The translations under genes were made by a program, and so were the position numbers. Below the pieces are notes generated by a model. It was not told the origin of the DNA. It was given only the letters and a program-made list of their open reading frames with translations, and did no database searches. Shown in pieces: positions 42,540 through 45,260 of a stretch of 45,260 bases of DNA (its first letter is position 1; every line of letters begins with the position of its first letter). The stretch comes from Mnemiopsis leidyi. Its lineage: Eukaryota; Ctenophora; Tentaculata; Lobata; Bolinopsidae. The DNA is taken from assembly GCA_000226015.1 (NCBI GenBank), contig JH153152.1, positions 77,178 through 122,437 of the forward strand, written 5' to 3'.

Positions 42540-43050
42540 CATCATCAGTGGTGTTCCACAGGAAACTGTACTGGGACCAATTATGTTTCTGATCTTTATA
42601 AACAAAAGTAGTGTCATCATCAAAGCAATGGCAAATAAGAAAAGACAAAAAGCCACATGAGTGCCATATGAGTGCTAAGTGTCTTTTACACCCGAACTCT
42701 GTACGATAATGCTGACACTATTGACTATACAAATCTGTGATACTCAGTCTTGGAATATTGCTGTCCACTATTGAATCCTAAAATAGGACTGGCATTCGGG
42801 AGTTATCAGAGGTTCAAAAGACTTTACTGCTTGAATAGCGGAATTCTCACACTTTACTACTGGATGAGACTGAAAAAGCTATCAATTGTGTCTTTGTGGT
42901 GCAGAAAGGAACGCTAGATCCTGCCTCCTATGTGGATCTTGATTCCTGAATGAGTTCGTCAGAAATGTTATGACTTGAAGATTAAGTTTGTGTTGAGACC
43001 TCGGATTGGTTTTAAAGCAGTTGTTCAATGTTCCTCCTCTCCACAGGCTG
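42540..43050 (+). mobile_element. Degenerate non-LTR retrotransposon (LINE) remnant
   Basis: The plus strand encodes pieces typical of LINE reverse transcriptases. SGVPQETVLGPIMFLIFINK (42547-42606) matches the conserved S-G-V-P-Q-G box with G changed to E. VLEYCCPLLNP (42748-42780) matches the L-x-Y-C-x-P-x-W-N-P motif. YYWMRLKKLSIVSLWCRKER (42855-42914) matches the following R-R-x-x-L region and ends in a stop. The pieces are in different frames and too close together, so it is deleted and dead. Confidence 0.8.
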
Positions 43051-43517
43051 AACTTAAGTAACATAAACTTAAGTAGTTAACCAATAACCATACTGAAATA
43101 TATTGGGCACGTGTAGTATGTTTCCCTTTACTACTCAGTTCTCACAACTACATCAGAACACGTGGGCTACGAGACTTGCTCTTACTACACGTGCAACTGA
43201 AACTTGGCATTGCTCCAATTGATGCGTTGGGAAATGGCCAATCTGTACCCCACCAGGCAACACTGAAGACTGTTTAGTCAATATGTTATTATGTTTGTGT
43301 AAATCGTTAATTACTGCGAGTGTAGTTTGACTTAAACGTACCTGCATCCCTCCTTTGTCAGTCTTTCCTGTTTTTTGGATTGCGTTTCCCCTAACGCTGT
43401 ATGATATGAGATGTTAGTCCTTGTTTCGTGACATTTTATAGTTTCATCTGATTCTGAATATGTATTTTACCTCAGAACATATTCAAGTCATTACTTCCAT
43501 CCAAATTTTAGATCACT

Positions 43518-44578
43518 ATGTCGAAGCACTACAGTTCCTCATTGGAGTTTACCGTAGGAGTCATTCTCATCATAACATCTATATTGGGTACACTTCTAAA
43601 CGCAGTTTCGTTCACCTATTTTAACTTTCTCAAGACCAGAAACAAGAACAACGAGTTCTTCAAAAAGCTCTATTTATCCATAACTTTTAACGATATCCTC
43701 GTTTGCGTCAGCCTGTTTCCTTTCATTGAAGCTTTATTTTCCGAAGAACGACAAGGGATCTTGGCATCTAGCCAACTTTTCTGTATCACCACGTTCCTTG
43801 GATGGTTCCTGCTCTCACATAACTCGGTTATTCTGGTATCTCTACTAAGTTTGACTAGACTGCTGCTGCTGAAAAATCCCAGCAGAGTCTTCAATCCCAA
43901 CATTGCTTTCATTTTTCCGCTTATAACAATTCTGATATTTTTAGTCTTGTGGATTGCTCCCATCACTAGCGGCGACCTTTACATCTTCTACAACCCAAAC
44001 TTTATTGAATGTACCTTCAACTCCTTCTCCATGAAGAACGATTCCAGCCCAGTGAGCATGACCGACCAGTTCGGTGCTATAGTGGTGATTACAGTTTACA
44101 GTTCAGTAGGCTTTAGTGTCTTCAACATCGTCAGTATCTCTTTTGTCATGTCCCTGCTGAAGTTGAAGAATACCAGTCGAGTTACCACGCGTGTGGGTGG
44201 GAACGCTAATAAACAAAGGGAAGCTGCCAAGACGGTGGTCATGGTTACTTTAATCTATATAATCTGTAACGTCCCCTGTATGGTGGTCATGGTGTACATT
44301 CTTATTGACGTAATCAAAAATCCAGCAGAGGAAAATACTACTGTAGCGGATATTAGGGCTAGATACTACACACACACACGTTTGGACAAAACAGCCACCT
44401 GATGAACCAATATGCCTGGATTTTGGTGAACAAGATTGCAGTAAGCTTTAACAGTTTGATAAATCCCTTCGTGTACTACTTCAGAATAGATGGGCTCAAG
44501 AGGTTCGTGTCCAAAACACGGAATCCTCGAGATATTAATCCCGGGTCAACAACCTTAAAAACGAGTGAGCCCCTTTAG
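43518..44578 (+). pseudogene. Seven-transmembrane receptor D broken by a frameshift at a CA repeat
   Basis: The first frame (43518-44402, 294 codons) encodes a receptor through TM6: SLEFTVGVILIITS in TM1, SITFNDILVC in TM2, SLTRLLLLKNPSR at the DRY position, IYIICNVPCMVVMV in TM6. It then ends after YYTHTRLDKTAT. TM7 is present in another frame just downstream (44402-44578): NKIAVSFNSLINPFVYYFR, with an intact NPxxY, then a short tail. The two frames can only be joined between 44363 and 44399, where there is a short CA dinucleotide run (44368-44379). A two-base change in that run explains the break. It may be a pseudogene, a polymorphism or a sequence error. No intron consensus is evident. 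Confidence 0.8.
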
Positions 44579-45260
44579 GATAATCTTTCAAACCTCGACC
44601 AACCCAATCGAGGTTCAAGGAGCCTTCTTTTGGGGTCAAAAGGTACTGACTACTGCGTATTGCATCTCAGATTTATGGGGCTCTGGCACCGCTCCCTCAG
44701 GGCTTCAAAGGTTCAAACAGTCCGACAGAGACGAAACATAGCATGTAACATTTATCATAGGCAATGATGAATACCTACTAGGTAGACTTTGAAAAACTTT
44801 AACTGATCATTGTCATTAGGATTGTGCGCCGAAAATTTTACGAATTTTCAAAATTTGACTTTGCCGGTTTGTCACAGCCATGACTTTTGAGGTAGAGTAA
44901 AAATATTTCACATATCACTAGTTCAGACTTTGAACTTTTGATTCATCATATGGTGGTTACATTTAGCCGAGGTCAAATTGAGGCTAACAGCATGTCTTTA
45001 AAGGTGGGTTTGCGACGTGATTATCGTTGCTTTTTAAGTAAAATATAAAGTGAATGGTATGTCAGTTCGAACCTCTTGATCATTGCGATTTAGAATCTGA
45101 AAAAAAGAGGGAAGATTTCTCATTATGAGAGGGCAAAATGAGGCTAACAAAAAAGTCGCAAATTTTTCGTTGTTATTGCTTATAAATTAAAGAATTATGT
45201 GCTGACCCTGTCGTAAATACCTCCTCAGTTCACTATTGCTGCACCCTGGTCATCCGACCC
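44579..45260. other. Right end of the window, nothing recognised
   Basis: No exon of the giant gene and no other coding sequence was found. The upstream exon that must precede exon 1 therefore lies beyond the window, or in a form I did not recognise. Confidence 0.5.

Overview
The window is animal genomic DNA. It has spliced genes with GT..AG introns, several intronless seven-transmembrane receptor genes, a microsomal cytochrome P450, many tandem repeats and small transposon remnants. No tRNA, rRNA, operon or bacterial signal was seen. The mix suggests an early-branching animal (ctenophore, cnidarian, placozoan or sponge). It has an integrin beta-like gene, large Ig arrays, intronless rhodopsin-type receptors and genes nested inside introns. 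Common intronic nesting is known for ctenophores, but the sequence alone does not settle the phylum.

The dominant feature is one giant minus-strand gene covering almost the whole window. I traced 44 consecutive exons from 41919 down to 569. Every junction I assigned keeps reading phase, giving about 9.64 kb of coding sequence, or roughly 3,210 codons. Both ends of the gene lie outside the window. In N-to-C order the protein has about 25 Ig-like domains, four trypsin-inhibitor-like (TIL) cysteine-rich domains, four more Ig-like domains, a PSI domain, an integrin beta I-like domain, a hybrid domain and integrin-type EGF repeats. An ordinary integrin beta begins at PSI, so this looks like an integrin beta head grafted under a very long Ig/TIL stalk. 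The metal-binding residues of the beta I-like domain are mostly replaced, so classical cation-dependent ligand binding is unlikely. Most Ig domains lack the usual cysteine pair but keep the W-Y and D-x-G-x-Y signatures. An adhesion or recognition role is my inference.

Other genes sit inside its introns. Intron 35 (6903-19130, 12 kb) holds two tandem same-strand receptor genes (9177-10355, 12182-13468) and a small ORF. Intron 9 holds a plus-strand receptor (30628-31764). Intron 8 holds an intact P450 (32839-34338) and a MITE. Intron 6 holds a small gene with a UBA/CUE-like domain (about 38640-38969). A frameshifted fourth receptor (43518-44578) and a LINE remnant lie near the right end, upstream of the first visible exon.

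Minisatellites recur at the edges of the Ig exons. In at least three cases the repeat unit copies a splice site plus a few codons of the neighbouring exon, so each array is a string of decoy acceptors or donors. The integrin-like half (2665-5800) is instead one 3.1 kb exon, in sharp contrast to the exon-dense Ig half.
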